Below, piece after piece: positions 51,063 through 59,189 of a stretch of 64,000 nucleotides of DNA (its first letter is position 1; each line of letters starts with the position of its first letter). The notes under the pieces are model-generated. The model was given only the letters and a program-made list of their open reading frames with translations. It was not told the origin of the DNA and searched no databases. The position numbers and the translations under genes are program-made. The DNA comes from Candidatus Woykebacteria bacterium RBG_13_40_15 (lineage in GTDB: Bacteria > Patescibacteria > Microgenomatia > Woykebacterales > RBG-16-39-9b). The stretch is taken from the NCBI GenBank assembly GCA_001816655.1, contig MHCP01000014.1:27294-91293 (forward strand), read 5' to 3'.

Positions 51063-53099
51063 ATGGGTACCGATCAGGTTCTTTATTGGGTTATAGGTGC
51101 AGCTTCATTAGCAATCATTTACGCTTTAGTTCTTACCCTTAGATTACTGAGGCTTCCAACTGGCGATAGTAAAATGCAGGAGATTGCCAAGGCAATTCAG
51201 GAAGGGGCAGGTTCTTACTTAAATCGCCAGTATTTTGTTGTTGGAATAGTTGGGGTTGTAATTTTTCTTGTTATTTGGTTCCTTATGAAACAACCGACCA
51301 CTGCGGTTGGTTTTCTAGTTGGAGCGGTCGCTTCTGCAGTTGCGGGCTACATTGGTATGAATGTTGCGGTTAGAGCAAATGTTAGAACAGCCGAGTCAGC
51401 TAAAAGAGGCTTAGCAGCCGCCTTGGGTGTTGCTTTCAGGGGTGGAGCAGTGACCGGTCTTATAGTTGTGGGTCTGGCACTTTTGTCAGTTGCTCTCTTT
51501 TATTTTTTCACACGGGATGTAAAAGCTTTGATTGGTCTTGGTTTTGGTGGAAGCTTGATTTCTGTATTTGCGAGACTTGGAGGAGGGATTTATACAAAAG
51601 GGGCTGATGTTGGTGCTGATTTGGTTGGTAAGTTGGAGGCTGGTATTCCTGAGGACGATCCCCGAAACCCGGCAGTAATTGCAGACAATGTTGGAGATAA
51701 TGTCGGTGATGACGCTGGGATGGCAGCTGATCTTTTCGAAACCTACGCTGTTACCGCAATTGCCGCAATGCTGCTTGGAAGTCTAGTTTTTCCAGGCAGT
51801 AGCAGCGCAATAATTTACCCACTTGCTATTGGCGCAGTTTCTGTCGTAGCTTCAATAATCGGAACATTTTTTGTCCGGCTTATAGGGAAAAGTATCATGG
51901 GGGCTTTATATTTAGGTTTAGCAGCTTCTGGGATACTAGCTAGTATTGGCTTTTGGTTTTTGACATCGTATATTTGGGGAGGAAACCTGTCCTCTACTCA
52001 ACCATATTGGATACAAGCTGTCGAAACAAATAGGGTACTACCGTTTTTCTACTGCTCCTTAATCGGAATTTTTGTTACTTTGGGAATGGTTATTATTACC
52101 GAGTTCTATACTTCGAAAAGATTTGGTTCAGTGAAAGCAATAGCTAATGCTTCGCAGACTGGGCATGGGACAAATGTAATTACAGGGTTGGCAGTTTCTA
52201 TGAAGTCTACTCTGGCTCCAATTATTTTAATTTCCGCCGCAATAATGTTAGCGTTCAACCTGGCTAGTCTTTACGGAATTGCTATTGCTGCTATGAGCAT
52301 GCTTTCGATGACCGGGATTATTGTTGCGATTGATGCCTTTGGGCCTATTACTGATAATGCCGGTGGTATTGCTGAAATGGCAGGATTGCCAGATGATGTT
52401 AGAAAAGTAACCGACGAGTTAGATGCAGTTGGAAACACGACAAAAGCGATAACTAAAGGGTACGCAATTGCAAGCGCCGCTCTTGCAGCATTGGTGCTCT
52501 TTGCTTCATTTTCCCAAGATCTTGTAGCGGCTGGAAAAATCCATGTTATCTTCAACTTAGGAGATCCAAAAGTTTTAATAGGACTTTTTATTGGGGCAGC
52601 TCTGCCTTATTACTTTGGAGCGATGGCGATGGAGGCCGTAGGGAAGACAGCAGGCGCCGTTGTTAGTGAGGTTAGAAGGCAATTCAAGGAAATAAAGGGA
52701 ATAATGGAAGGAAAAGCGAAGCCCGATTACGCAAGAGCAGTTAAGATTGTTACAGCAGCTGCGCAAAGGGAAATGATTGTCCCAGCCTTACTCCCCGTTG
52801 TTGTCCCTATCATTGTTGGTCTTTGGCTTGGACCAGAAGCGCTCGGTGGGATGTTGGTCGGTTCAATTGTTACTGGTCTTTTTGTTGCTATTTCGATGAC
52901 AACCGGCGGAGCAGCTTGGGATAATGCTAAAAAGTATATCGAAGAAGGTAACCTTGGCGGTAAAGGGAGTGAGGCCCACAAAGCCGCAGTGACTGGGGAT
53001 ACAGTAGGGGATCCTTATAAAGACACCGCGGGACCTGCTATAAACCCCATGATAAAAGTTATTAACATTGTTGCTCTTCTATTGGTTCCGTTTCTTTAA
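51063..53099 (+). CDS. hppA: Membrane-bound proton-translocating pyrophosphatase
   Basis: 678 aa, 15-16 membrane helices. Pumps H+ using PPi hydrolysis. Active-site loops: GGGIYTKGADVGADLVGKLE near residue 175 (DxxxxxxxKxE), DDPRNPAVIADNVGDNVGDD near 200 and GDTVGDPYKDTAGPAINPM at the C-terminus. The K+-selectivity motif reads GNTTKAITKG near 460: Lys in place of Ala marks the K+-independent class. A near copy of its last codons lies 100-240 nt downstream as a broken remnant. Confidence 0.97.
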   Translation: MGTDQVLYWVIGAASLAIIYALVLTLRLLRLPTGDSKMQEIAKAIQEGAGSYLNRQYFVVGIVGVVIFLVIWFLMKQPTTAVGFLVGAVASAVAGYIGMNVAVRANVRTAESAKRGLAAALGVAFRGGAVTGLIVVGLALLSVALFYFFTRDVKALIGLGFGGSLISVFARLGGGIYTKGADVGADLVGKLEAGIPEDDPRNPAVIADNVGDNVGDDAGMAADLFETYAVTAIAAMLLGSLVFPGSSSAIIYPLAIGAVSVVASIIGTFFVRLIGKSIMGALYLGLAASGILASIGFWFLTSYIWGGNLSSTQPYWIQAVETNRVLPFFYCSLIGIFVTLGMVIITEFYTSKRFGSVKAIANASQTGHGTNVITGLAVSMKSTLAPIILISAAIMLAFNLASLYGIAIAAMSMLSMTGIIVAIDAFGPITDNAGGIAEMAGLPDDVRKVTDELDAVGNTTKAITKGYAIASAALAALVLFASFSQDLVAAGKIHVIFNLGDPKVLIGLFIGAALPYYFGAMAMEAVGKTAGAVVSEVRRQFKEIKGIMEGKAKPDYARAVKIVTAAAQREMIVPALLPVVVPIIVGLWLGPEALGGMLVGSIVTGLFVAISMTTGGAAWDNAKKYIEEGNLGGKGSEAHKAAVTGDTVGDPYKDTAGPAINPMIKVINIVALLLVPFL

Positions 53100-53173
53100 T
53101 CTCTTCGCGGTGTCTTTGCGATAACTACACTCCATTTTAAAATCGTTGGTTTAAAATTACGTTCCATTATCTA

Positions 53174-53335
53174 AAAGATACAGCTGGGCCAGCGATAAAC
53201 CCTATGTAGCCCACGAAGTGGTCGCAGGATTCGAGAGTACCTAAATACTTGAGTGATTAACGAATGGATTTAGTTATGGAGAATACTATAAAGGTGATCA
53301 ATATAGTGGCACTTCTACTCGTACCGTTTCTTTAA
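53174..53335 (+). pseudogene. Remnant of a second hppA 3' end, split by an 81-nt insertion
   Basis: 53174-53206 translates KDTAGPAINPM and 53288-53335 translates IKVINIVALLLVPFL then stop: together the exact hppA C-terminus, but with many synonymous base changes. Between them are 81 nt beginning with a TAG stop. Similarity continues past the stop (TTTCTTTAAT...). It is too short to be a gene; it is debris of a second copy. Confidence 0.85.
53207..53287. repeat. 81-nt insertion in the hppA remnant, carrying a dispersed 22-nt repeat
   Basis: The insertion sits exactly between the Met and Ile codons of the hppA-like tail. 53206-53227 is identical, in inverted orientation, to 26254-26275 beside tRNA-Gly. 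The repeat contains a CCAC-GAA-GTGG hairpin and resembles a tRNA D-arm. No open frame. Confidence 0.6.
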
Positions 53336-53361
53336 TTTCCTCGGTAGCGTTTTTGGTTTAA

Positions 53362-53763
53362 TCAATTCTCTTTTAGGCTCACGTTGAAAAAACCAGGCAT
53401 TCCTCTGTAGGGAATAGGTGTTATTCTTTTCGACTCTGAAATAACATAACCATATTTATTTTTTAAGCTCCATCCTTCTAGCTCTATTAAATCTCTGCTC
53501 GCAAGATGCAGTTTAACGTCCTTGTAGAACTCAGTATCGTTTTGATATCGCTTAACATCCTTCAAAAAAGCCTTTCCTACTATTAAACCAGTTGGTAGGT
53601 TTCTAAAACCAAATCTTTCAATTACCTCTGTTTTAGTATCTTTTCTCGCTGCATAAACGTAAAACCATCCTCTAAAGCTAGTGTTTTTGGTTCTCACTTC
53701 AACCTTTTTTCTACCTGAGACTAACAATTCTGCCCAAGGTTGGCTAAGCGCTAGTGCTTTCAT
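53362..53763 (-). CDS. ASCH-domain protein
   Basis: 133 aa from ATG 53763; a GTG at 53793 would overlap the upstream gene. ALSQPWAELLVSGRKKVEVRTK at the start and GLIVGKAFLKDVKRY in the middle fit the ASCH (PUA-like beta barrel) fold, thought to bind RNA; some act as RNases or in tRNA modification. It lies 13 nt after the cytidylate-kinase-like gene on the same strand. Confidence 0.82.
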   Translation of the reverse strand: MKALALSQPWAELLVSGRKKVEVRTKNTSFRGWFYVYAARKDTKTEVIERFGFRNLPTGLIVGKAFLKDVKRYQNDTEFYKDVKLHLASRDLIELEGWSLKNKYGYVISESKRITPIPYRGMPGFFNVSLKEN

Positions 53764-53776
53764 ATTAGATTCCAGC

Positions 53777-54325
53777 TTACTCGGTTGATGCACGATTTTT
53801 ATTCAACCCTTCTAGTGCCAGTTCGATTGTTTGTGGAATGTTATTTTTGCCGGTATCAAGTACTAGATTAAAAAATTTCGGGTTTTCATAGTTATCATTT
53901 GAATAGAGTTTTTTGAATTTTGCTCGAAGCTGGTGGCGTCGCTCTTCAATTTCGCGAGGGGTTTCTTTGTGGGTGTGTTGGCGGGCTAAAATTCTTTTTG
54001 TCGCCACTTCTTTGTCGCAAACAAGTAAAATCCTAAAATTGCTCGGCAAATTTCTGGCAAACCAAGCAGAATAATGACTATCAACCACGATCTCTTTTTT
54101 TGTTTGTAGTTTTTCAAAAATTTCCTGGTCGATTTTTTTATCCACCTCGTCAGGAATTGAGGATTTGTCCCAGAGAGGGATGTTGTGGTTTTTATGATAC
54201 GCTCGAAAAAAATCACCAGCAGAAAAAAATTGCCATCCGAGCTTTTCCGCAAGGCCTTTGGCTAGAGTGGACGTGCCCGTGCCAACATCTCCGGAGACTA
54301 TAATGTTTTGATATTTCGTGTTCAT
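53777..54325 (-). CDS. Cytidylate-kinase-like P-loop protein
   Basis: 182 aa. P-loop SGDVGTGTSTLAKGLAEKLG near residue 11 followed by FFSAGDFFRAY resembles archaeal-type CMP kinase and the cytidylate kinase-like family. IVVDSHYSAWFARN (Walker B-like) and ATKRILARQHTHKETPREIEERRHQ (lid, Arg-rich) follow in order. Likely phosphorylates CMP/dCMP; no other cmk is in the window. Substrate is an inference. Confidence 0.75.
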   Translation of the reverse strand: MNTKYQNIIVSGDVGTGTSTLAKGLAEKLGWQFFSAGDFFRAYHKNHNIPLWDKSSIPDEVDKKIDQEIFEKLQTKKEIVVDSHYSAWFARNLPSNFRILLVCDKEVATKRILARQHTHKETPREIEERRHQLRAKFKKLYSNDNYENPKFFNLVLDTGKNNIPQTIELALEGLNKNRASTE

Positions 54326-54392
54326 AGTTTTGGAAAATAAAATATTGGTTTACTAATTAATAATAACAGATTTAGCGGCTTATTATATGAGA

Positions 54393-54430
54393 TTGGGTTG
54401 CTCTCCTTTCCTCCGTAGATGCAACCCCAA
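54393..54430 (-). terminator. Hairpin downstream of the 185-aa orphan
   Basis: ATTGGGTTGC (54392-54401 region) pairs with GCAACCCCAAT (54421-54431 region); core stem GGGTTGC/GCAACCC. Loop holds CTCCGTAG and CTCCTTTCCTC, both also found after the PlsC-like gene. Confidence 0.55.
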
Positions 54431-54456
54431 TATAATTTGAACAGATACTCCACGGG

Positions 54457-55014
54457 CTAGCAGGAAATGGTGGGTGCTAATCGTAGTTTTCTCCCAACCC
54501 ATTCAGCAAGTAGCGCGATTATCAGGCTGTGAGAAGTGCGGTGACGGCGGTCCGCATCTTCGGCCAGGACGTTAAGCACAAGGTGATCTGTATGCTCCTG
54601 CGTCCACTCTTCTCCTTTTCCAACACGAACCCGTCTCATGAGACTGAAGGCTGTGTCGAAATACTCGCCATGACCGACATAGTACGTGCTTGTGAACCAC
54701 CATCCTACGCGAGTCCATATCCGGCGCCAGCTGGGTGCTATCGTATCGCAGATCACATCGACAGTGACCAGTTCACCCTTGAACAGGTGGTAAACGACGT
54801 AGACCGCTTTCCCATCAAAGGTTGTGTACATGGACTTTATCTGGTGATGGCAATCATGAAGCCATTCTTGGGCAGCGTATAGGATGTTGTTCACAAGCTT
54901 GGTTGTAACCACCACGTTTGGGAGTATTACCAAGAATATCCAGCGCGGCCAGTTGTGCCATGTGAAAGCATACGGACTATTGACCCTATTATCTATCATC
55001 TTAATGATGCTCAT
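54457..55014 (-). CDS. Hypothetical GC-rich orphan protein
   Basis: 185 aa, no family recognised. Composition is unusual: many Trp (about 9) and His, including WHNWPRW near residue 19, EWLHDCHHQIK near 50 and WTRVGWWFTSTYYVGHGEYF (core) near 100. One possible membrane segment at about 25-44; otherwise mixed. DRRHRTSHSLIIALLAEWVGRKLR near the C-terminus is basic and amphipathic. Its codon usage differs from the neighbours. AAAGGATAG leader motif and a TTGACT/TATTAT promoter are present. Confidence 0.6.
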   Translation of the reverse strand: MSIIKMIDNRVNSPYAFTWHNWPRWIFLVILPNVVVTTKLVNNILYAAQEWLHDCHHQIKSMYTTFDGKAVYVVYHLFKGELVTVDVICDTIAPSWRRIWTRVGWWFTSTYYVGHGEYFDTAFSLMRRVRVGKGEEWTQEHTDHLVLNVLAEDADRRHRTSHSLIIALLAEWVGRKLRLAPTISC

Positions 55015-55083
55015 GATATCTCTATCCTTTCAACCTTTGGTTAGGATTACGCTTATTGTATGGGTGCGAACACACTGGCCGAT

Positions 55084-55113
55084 ATAATACCTAACTGCTA
55101 GGCAGAAAGTCAA
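55084..55113 (-). promoter_or_regulatory. Promoter of the 185-aa orphan
   Basis: Reverse strand: TTGACT (55108-55113), 18-nt spacer, TATTAT (55084-55089). Leader about 65 nt with the AGGTTGAAAG motif next to ATG. Confidence 0.6.
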
Positions 55114-55205
55114 ATCATATCGGTCTGTAGGTTAATGGTGGTGGGTGTGGTTTTCCTGTGGGGACTGGCTCATCATTTGTAGCATATCTGATTAATTTAT
55201 GTCTA

Positions 55206-55234
55206 TTGACAAACTCGGGTTTTAATATTATTCT
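55206..55234 (+). promoter_or_regulatory. Promoter of the copper operon
   Basis: TTGACA (55206-55211), 17-nt spacer, TATTCT (55229-55234); start expected near 55241. Confidence 0.65.
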
Positions 55235-55242
55235 GATAACAG

Positions 55243-55267
55243 ATACCCCCTCCTGGGGTGGAGGTAT
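55243..55267 (+). promoter_or_regulatory. Putative CsoR operator
   Basis: An imperfect inverted repeat from ATACC (55243) to GGTAT (55267) with G/C-rich halves CCCCCTCC and GGGGTGGAGG. CsoR sites typically pair TACCC with GGGTA around a GC-rich core. It covers the predicted transcription start and the GGAGG ribosome site of csoR. Confidence 0.65.
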
Positions 55268-55270
55268 AAG

Positions 55271-55531
55271 ATGATAAAAGATGCAAAGAAAGAATCTGTC
55301 AGAAGATTAAAAATAATTGAAGGCCATGTTCGGAAAATCCGAGAGATGGTAGAAAAAGATGAGTATTGTTTGGATGTCCTACAGCAAACGAGTGCAGTAA
55401 ATTCCGCCTTAAAGAAAGTCGATGAGATAATTTTAGATTCACACCTACACACTTGCGTGATACCGGCGTTTAAAGGTTCAAAAGCAGAGGAATCAATTAA
55501 AGAACTTGTTGAGGTTTTCAAAAGGAGGTGA
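55271..55531 (+). CDS. csoR: CsoR-family copper-sensing repressor
   Basis: 86 aa all-helical repressor. The Cu(I) ligands Cys33, His58 and Cys62 are in place (DEYCLDVLQQ and SHLHTCV). KKESVRRLKIIEGHVRKIREM is the DNA-contact region. Binding of Cu(I) releases the operator. It heads an operon with the membrane peptide, DUF1573, CcdA-like and CopB-like genes and has a matching operator at its own start. Confidence 0.92.
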   Translation: MIKDAKKESVRRLKIIEGHVRKIREMVEKDEYCLDVLQQTSAVNSALKKVDEIILDSHLHTCVIPAFKGSKAEESIKELVEVFKRR

Positions 55532-55536
55532 ACGGA

Positions 55537-55701
55537 ATGATGATGAACGGTTGGACAGCGGATCACATGCAAAATATGATGGGAAGCTCTTTTGCTCCGT
55601 TTGCTTGGTTTTTGATTCTCTTGTGGTTCGCTACGTGGATCTTAATAATTGTCGCTTTAGTAGCTTTAATCCGTTGGCTTTGGAGAAAAGGTGAAAGATG
55701 A
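55537..55701 (+). CDS. 54-aa small membrane protein in the copper operon
   Basis: Too short to be listed by most gene finders. ATG 55537 follows AAAAGGAGGTGA, an excellent ribosome site ending 6 nt before, and begins MMMNGWTADHMQNMMG: eight Met in the first 15 residues. One membrane helix (about 19-47) and a basic end (RWLWRKGER). Met- and His-rich starts can bind Cu(I), so a copper-handling role is an inference. Its TGA overlaps the next start (GATGA). Confidence 0.75.
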   Translation: MMMNGWTADHMQNMMGSSFAPFAWFLILLWFATWILIIVALVALIRWLWRKGER

Positions 55702-56216
55702 AAAATCTGTTTAGTAAGGGCAAAATTGACCCGGTTATCTTAGGCATCATAGGATTTTTCGTACTCTTACTATTGGGTAGCTTAATTTTTCTATTTAGTT
55801 CCGCAAAAGAAAATAAAACTGTTACCTATTCAAAAAGCGACGCAGAGAGACCCAAGTTGCAAATTGAAAAAACTAATATCGATCTGGGACGTATAAAAGT
55901 GGCTGATAAAAAAATCTCGGTGATAAAATTAAAAAATGTTGGTTCCAAACCACTGCAGATCACTAATGTTTTTACATCTTGCGACTGTACATCCGCCCAA
56001 TTGGTAATTAACGGTCAAGAATCACCAGTGTTTAGCATGCATGAAAATCCAACTTGGGTAGGTGAGTTACAGCCAAATGCGGAGGCGACTTTGAAAGCTA
56101 TCTATGAACCCTACAAAATGCCGGTTCACGGAGCGGTAGAAAGAACCATATATTTTAAAACAAATGATCCTGATAAAACTGACGTACAAATTCAAATGAA
56201 GGCAAACGTAAATTAA
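55698..56216 (+). CDS. DUF1573 membrane-anchored protein
   Basis: 172 aa. N-terminal membrane helix (about 15-35), then a beta-rich DUF1573 domain: IDLGRIKVADKKISVIKLKNVG, LQITNVFTSCDCTSAQL (CxC) and AIYEPYKMPVHG, YFKTNDP (cores). DUF1573 has an Ig-like ASH/MSP fold and often sits near copper or thiol-redox genes. The CDC pair could bind metal or be reduced by the CcdA-like partner encoded next. Confidence 0.85.
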   Translation: MKNLFSKGKIDPVILGIIGFFVLLLLGSLIFLFSSAKENKTVTYSKSDAERPKLQIEKTNIDLGRIKVADKKISVIKLKNVGSKPLQITNVFTSCDCTSAQLVINGQESPVFSMHENPTWVGELQPNAEATLKAIYEPYKMPVHGAVERTIYFKTNDPDKTDVQIQMKANVN

Positions 56217-56219
56217 AAT

Positions 56220-56897
56220 ATGCTTCCTCTAGTGATTGTTAATGGACTAATTGATTCTTATAATCCATGCGCAATTGGAGTTTTATTACTTTATATTGCT
56301 ATTCTTCTTGGTACCAACTCTTCCAGGCGATTTGTGCTAACTTTCGGCGGTTTTTACATCCTTGCTACTTTCGTTACTTATTTTTTGATTGGTTTGGGGA
56401 TTTTGCACGTTGTCCATTTTTTTGGTATTCCCCACTTTTTTGGTTGGGTAGCCGCAGCTGTAGTTTTATTCATCGGACTTTTTCAACTAAAGGATTACTA
56501 TTTTCCACTTGTTAAGATCCCAATAATTTCACCGATACTTTCCACCTGCCGAATGATTACCTGGAACAAAGAACTGACAATTTTATCAGCCGTTGTTCTG
56601 GGTGTATTAATCGGCTTGTGTGAGTTTCCCTGTTCTGGAGGTATTTACCTTGCTACTGTTGCTATGCTTTCGCTAAAAGAAACATTTTGGCAAGGCGCTT
56701 TATATCTATTTATTTACAACCTAATGTTTATTTCTCCCTTGGTAATAATATTTCTCTTCGCAACAAACAAGACTCTTTTAAATAAAGTTAAAGGTTGGCA
56801 ATCTAAATATGCAGGGAGAGCAAAATTAATTTCAGGGTTTCTGATGACAATTTTGGGTATAATATTATTAATCTGGTTGATAATCGAGCGGATCTAA
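56220..56897 (+). CDS. CcdA/DsbD-type membrane thiol-disulfide carrier
   Basis: 225 aa, six membrane helices. The two redox Cys lie in YNPCAIGV near residue 17 and CEFPCSGGIYL near 140, both inside the membrane as in CcdA. It moves electrons from cytoplasmic thioredoxin to outside proteins. Here it sits between DUF1573 and a copper ATPase, so it probably keeps exported Cys residues reduced and able to bind copper, not cytochrome c maturation; no cytochrome genes are near. Confidence 0.85.
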   Translation: MLPLVIVNGLIDSYNPCAIGVLLLYIAILLGTNSSRRFVLTFGGFYILATFVTYFLIGLGILHVVHFFGIPHFFGWVAAAVVLFIGLFQLKDYYFPLVKIPIISPILSTCRMITWNKELTILSAVVLGVLIGLCEFPCSGGIYLATVAMLSLKETFWQGALYLFIYNLMFISPLVIIFLFATNKTLLNKVKGWQSKYAGRAKLISGFLMTILGIILLIWLIIERI

Positions 56898-56934
56898 AAA
56901 CTGTTTTGCGGGGCTTTAGTATATTAAAATATTT

Positions 56935-59169
56935 ATGAAAACTTGTCCGATGCACCCGGAGGTGACTTCTTACCAACCTGGTTCTTGCCCAAAGTGCGGG
57001 ATGAAATTGGTTGAAAAAAATCAACAGCCACAAAACACAGTAGAATCTTCGCAACACGTCACTCACTCTCAAGAAAGAAATACTCACCGAGGGATACGAA
57101 TTTTTTATACCTGTCCAATGGATCCAGATGTAATACAAGGGCAGAGTGGAAATTGTCCAAAGTGTGGGATGAAGCTTGTAGCGATGAACTCAGACCATGA
57201 AGGTCACGAGGACCACGCTGCGATGGAAAAAGATTTTAAGAAGCGTTTCTTTATCACTCTGCCTTTTGTTATTACCACCATGCTCCTTTCACCGAATATC
57301 CAAAAATGGCTCCATTTCAGTATAAATTTTCAAGGTATTGGATGGCTCCTTTTTGCGATAGGTGCCTTTATTTTCTTTTTTGGCGGGTTACCTTTTTTCA
57401 AAGCGGCAAGGGGAGAATTGTTAAATAAAAATCCCGGAATGATGACCTTAGTAGCCTTTGCTATAACAGTAGGTTTTAGCTTTTCGGTTGCCGCAACATT
57501 TCTTTTTCCGGGAGAATCCTTATATTGGGAAATAGCCACTCTTATTTCGGTTTTCCTATTAGGTCATTGGTTGGAAATGAGGGCGGTGAGGGGTGCAACA
57601 GGTGCCCTGACAGAACTAGCTAAACTCATTCCCCCATCTGCCCACCTTGTTGAGGCTGGAAACATTGTAGATGTTAAAACAAGTGAACTAAAAATAGGCA
57701 ATAGGGTTTTGGTCAAGCCAGGAGAAAAAATCCCGGTTGATGGAGTAGTAATAGATGGAGAAAGTTCTGTTAATGAATCAATGATTACCGGAGAATCAAG
57801 GCCCATTATCAAGAAAAAAGGGGAGAGCGTAATTGGTGGCACTATAAACCAGGATGGATCATTAACGATTGAGGTTTCCAAAACAGGGGCTGATACAGCA
57901 ATATCTCAAATCATGAAGCTTATCCGGGAAGCTCAATCTACAAAACCCAATGTTCAGCACCTGGCTGATAGAGCTGCCGGTGTTTTATTTTACATAGCTG
58001 TTATTGCCGGAGCTCTCTCATTTATCACTTGGTTACTTATTTTACCTCACGGGGCTATTTTTGCAGCGACTGTGGCAGTAGCGGCGGTTGTTGTTGCCTG
58101 TCCTCATGCACTTGGACTTGCTATTCCTACCGTTACTACAATTACTTCCACTCTTGGCGCTAAAAATGGCATTTTAATAAAGGATATGAAAGGCCTAGAA
58201 ATCGCGAGAAAGTTGAACTACGTGGTATTCGATAAAACAGGAACATTAACTCGTGGGGAATTTGGGGTAACCGAGATTATTTTAAACCAAAAATCAGATA
58301 TTAAAGACCAAATTAAATTATTGCGGCTGGCCGCGGCTATCGAAGTTCAATCACAGCATTCTATTGCGAGAGGAATCGTTAGTGAAGCCAAAAAGAAAAA
58401 ATTGGAAATTACCAATGTAAAAGAATTTAAATCTTATCCAGGAAAAGGAGCAACTGGGAAAGTTGATGATAAAAAAATTGTTGTTGGCAATAAAACCTTG
58501 ATGGAAGAATTGAAAATAGAAATGGAAAATGGTGGTTGGGAAACAGAAAATAAGACTAATACACCAGTTTATGTCGCTATAGAGGGCGAACTAGCCGGGG
58601 TAATCCTTTTGGCAGACATTATCAGAGAAGAATCAAAAGAGGCTGTTAAAAGGCTTCATGATATGGGAGTAAAGACAGCGATGCTTACAGGAGATACCCA
58701 AGATGTAGCCAATGAAGTAGGAAAACAACTTGATATGGACACAGTTTTTGCCCAAGTGCTACCCGAGGAAAAAGTTAATAGGGTCAAACAACTGCAAAAT
58801 GAAGGGAATATTGTGGCTATGGTGGGAGATGGTGTGAATGATGCCCCATCTCTTACTCAATCACATGTCGGTATTGCAATTGGAGCAGGAACTGATGTAG
58901 CGGTAGAGGCAGCAGACATAGTGCTAATGAAAAATGATCCTATGGATGTGGTTAAGGCAATATCGCTGAGCCGAAAGACTAATACAAAGATGATGCAAAA
59001 TCTTGCTTGGGCGACAGGATATAACGTCTTTGCTATTCCAACGGCAGCAGGAGTACTTTATCCGTCATTTGGTATTTTACTTCGGCCTGAATGGGCAGCA
59101 CTTTTAATGAGCGCATCATCAATTATCGTCGTTTTCAATGCCTTGTTGCTGCGACGCTCAAGTCTATAA
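56935..59169 (+). CDS. copB: CopB-type (CPH) copper-transporting P-type ATPase
   Basis: 744 aa P1B ATPase. Two N-terminal heavy-metal-binding domains of the CPMHPEV...CPKCGM type (about 4-25 and 60-82), then His-rich DHEGHEDHAAM. Membrane motif ACPHALG (CPH, not CPC) near residue 388 puts it in the CopB-like P1B-3 class, linked to Cu(I)/Cu(II) export. TGES near 285, DKTGTLTRG near 433, the SQHS (HP-type) loop near 480 and MVGDGVNDAP near 640 complete the pump. Last gene of the copper operon. Confidence 0.93.
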   Translation: MKTCPMHPEVTSYQPGSCPKCGMKLVEKNQQPQNTVESSQHVTHSQERNTHRGIRIFYTCPMDPDVIQGQSGNCPKCGMKLVAMNSDHEGHEDHAAMEKDFKKRFFITLPFVITTMLLSPNIQKWLHFSINFQGIGWLLFAIGAFIFFFGGLPFFKAARGELLNKNPGMMTLVAFAITVGFSFSVAATFLFPGESLYWEIATLISVFLLGHWLEMRAVRGATGALTELAKLIPPSAHLVEAGNIVDVKTSELKIGNRVLVKPGEKIPVDGVVIDGESSVNESMITGESRPIIKKKGESVIGGTINQDGSLTIEVSKTGADTAISQIMKLIREAQSTKPNVQHLADRAAGVLFYIAVIAGALSFITWLLILPHGAIFAATVAVAAVVVACPHALGLAIPTVTTITSTLGAKNGILIKDMKGLEIARKLNYVVFDKTGTLTRGEFGVTEIILNQKSDIKDQIKLLRLAAAIEVQSQHSIARGIVSEAKKKKLEITNVKEFKSYPGKGATGKVDDKKIVVGNKTLMEELKIEMENGGWETENKTNTPVYVAIEGELAGVILLADIIREESKEAVKRLHDMGVKTAMLTGDTQDVANEVGKQLDMDTVFAQVLPEEKVNRVKQLQNEGNIVAMVGDGVNDAPSLTQSHVGIAIGAGTDVAVEAADIVLMKNDPMDVVKAISLSRKTNTKMMQNLAWATGYNVFAIPTAAGVLYPSFGILLRPEWAALLMSASSIIVVFNALLLRRSSL

Positions 59170-59189
59170 CATTTACGCTTAATCATCTG

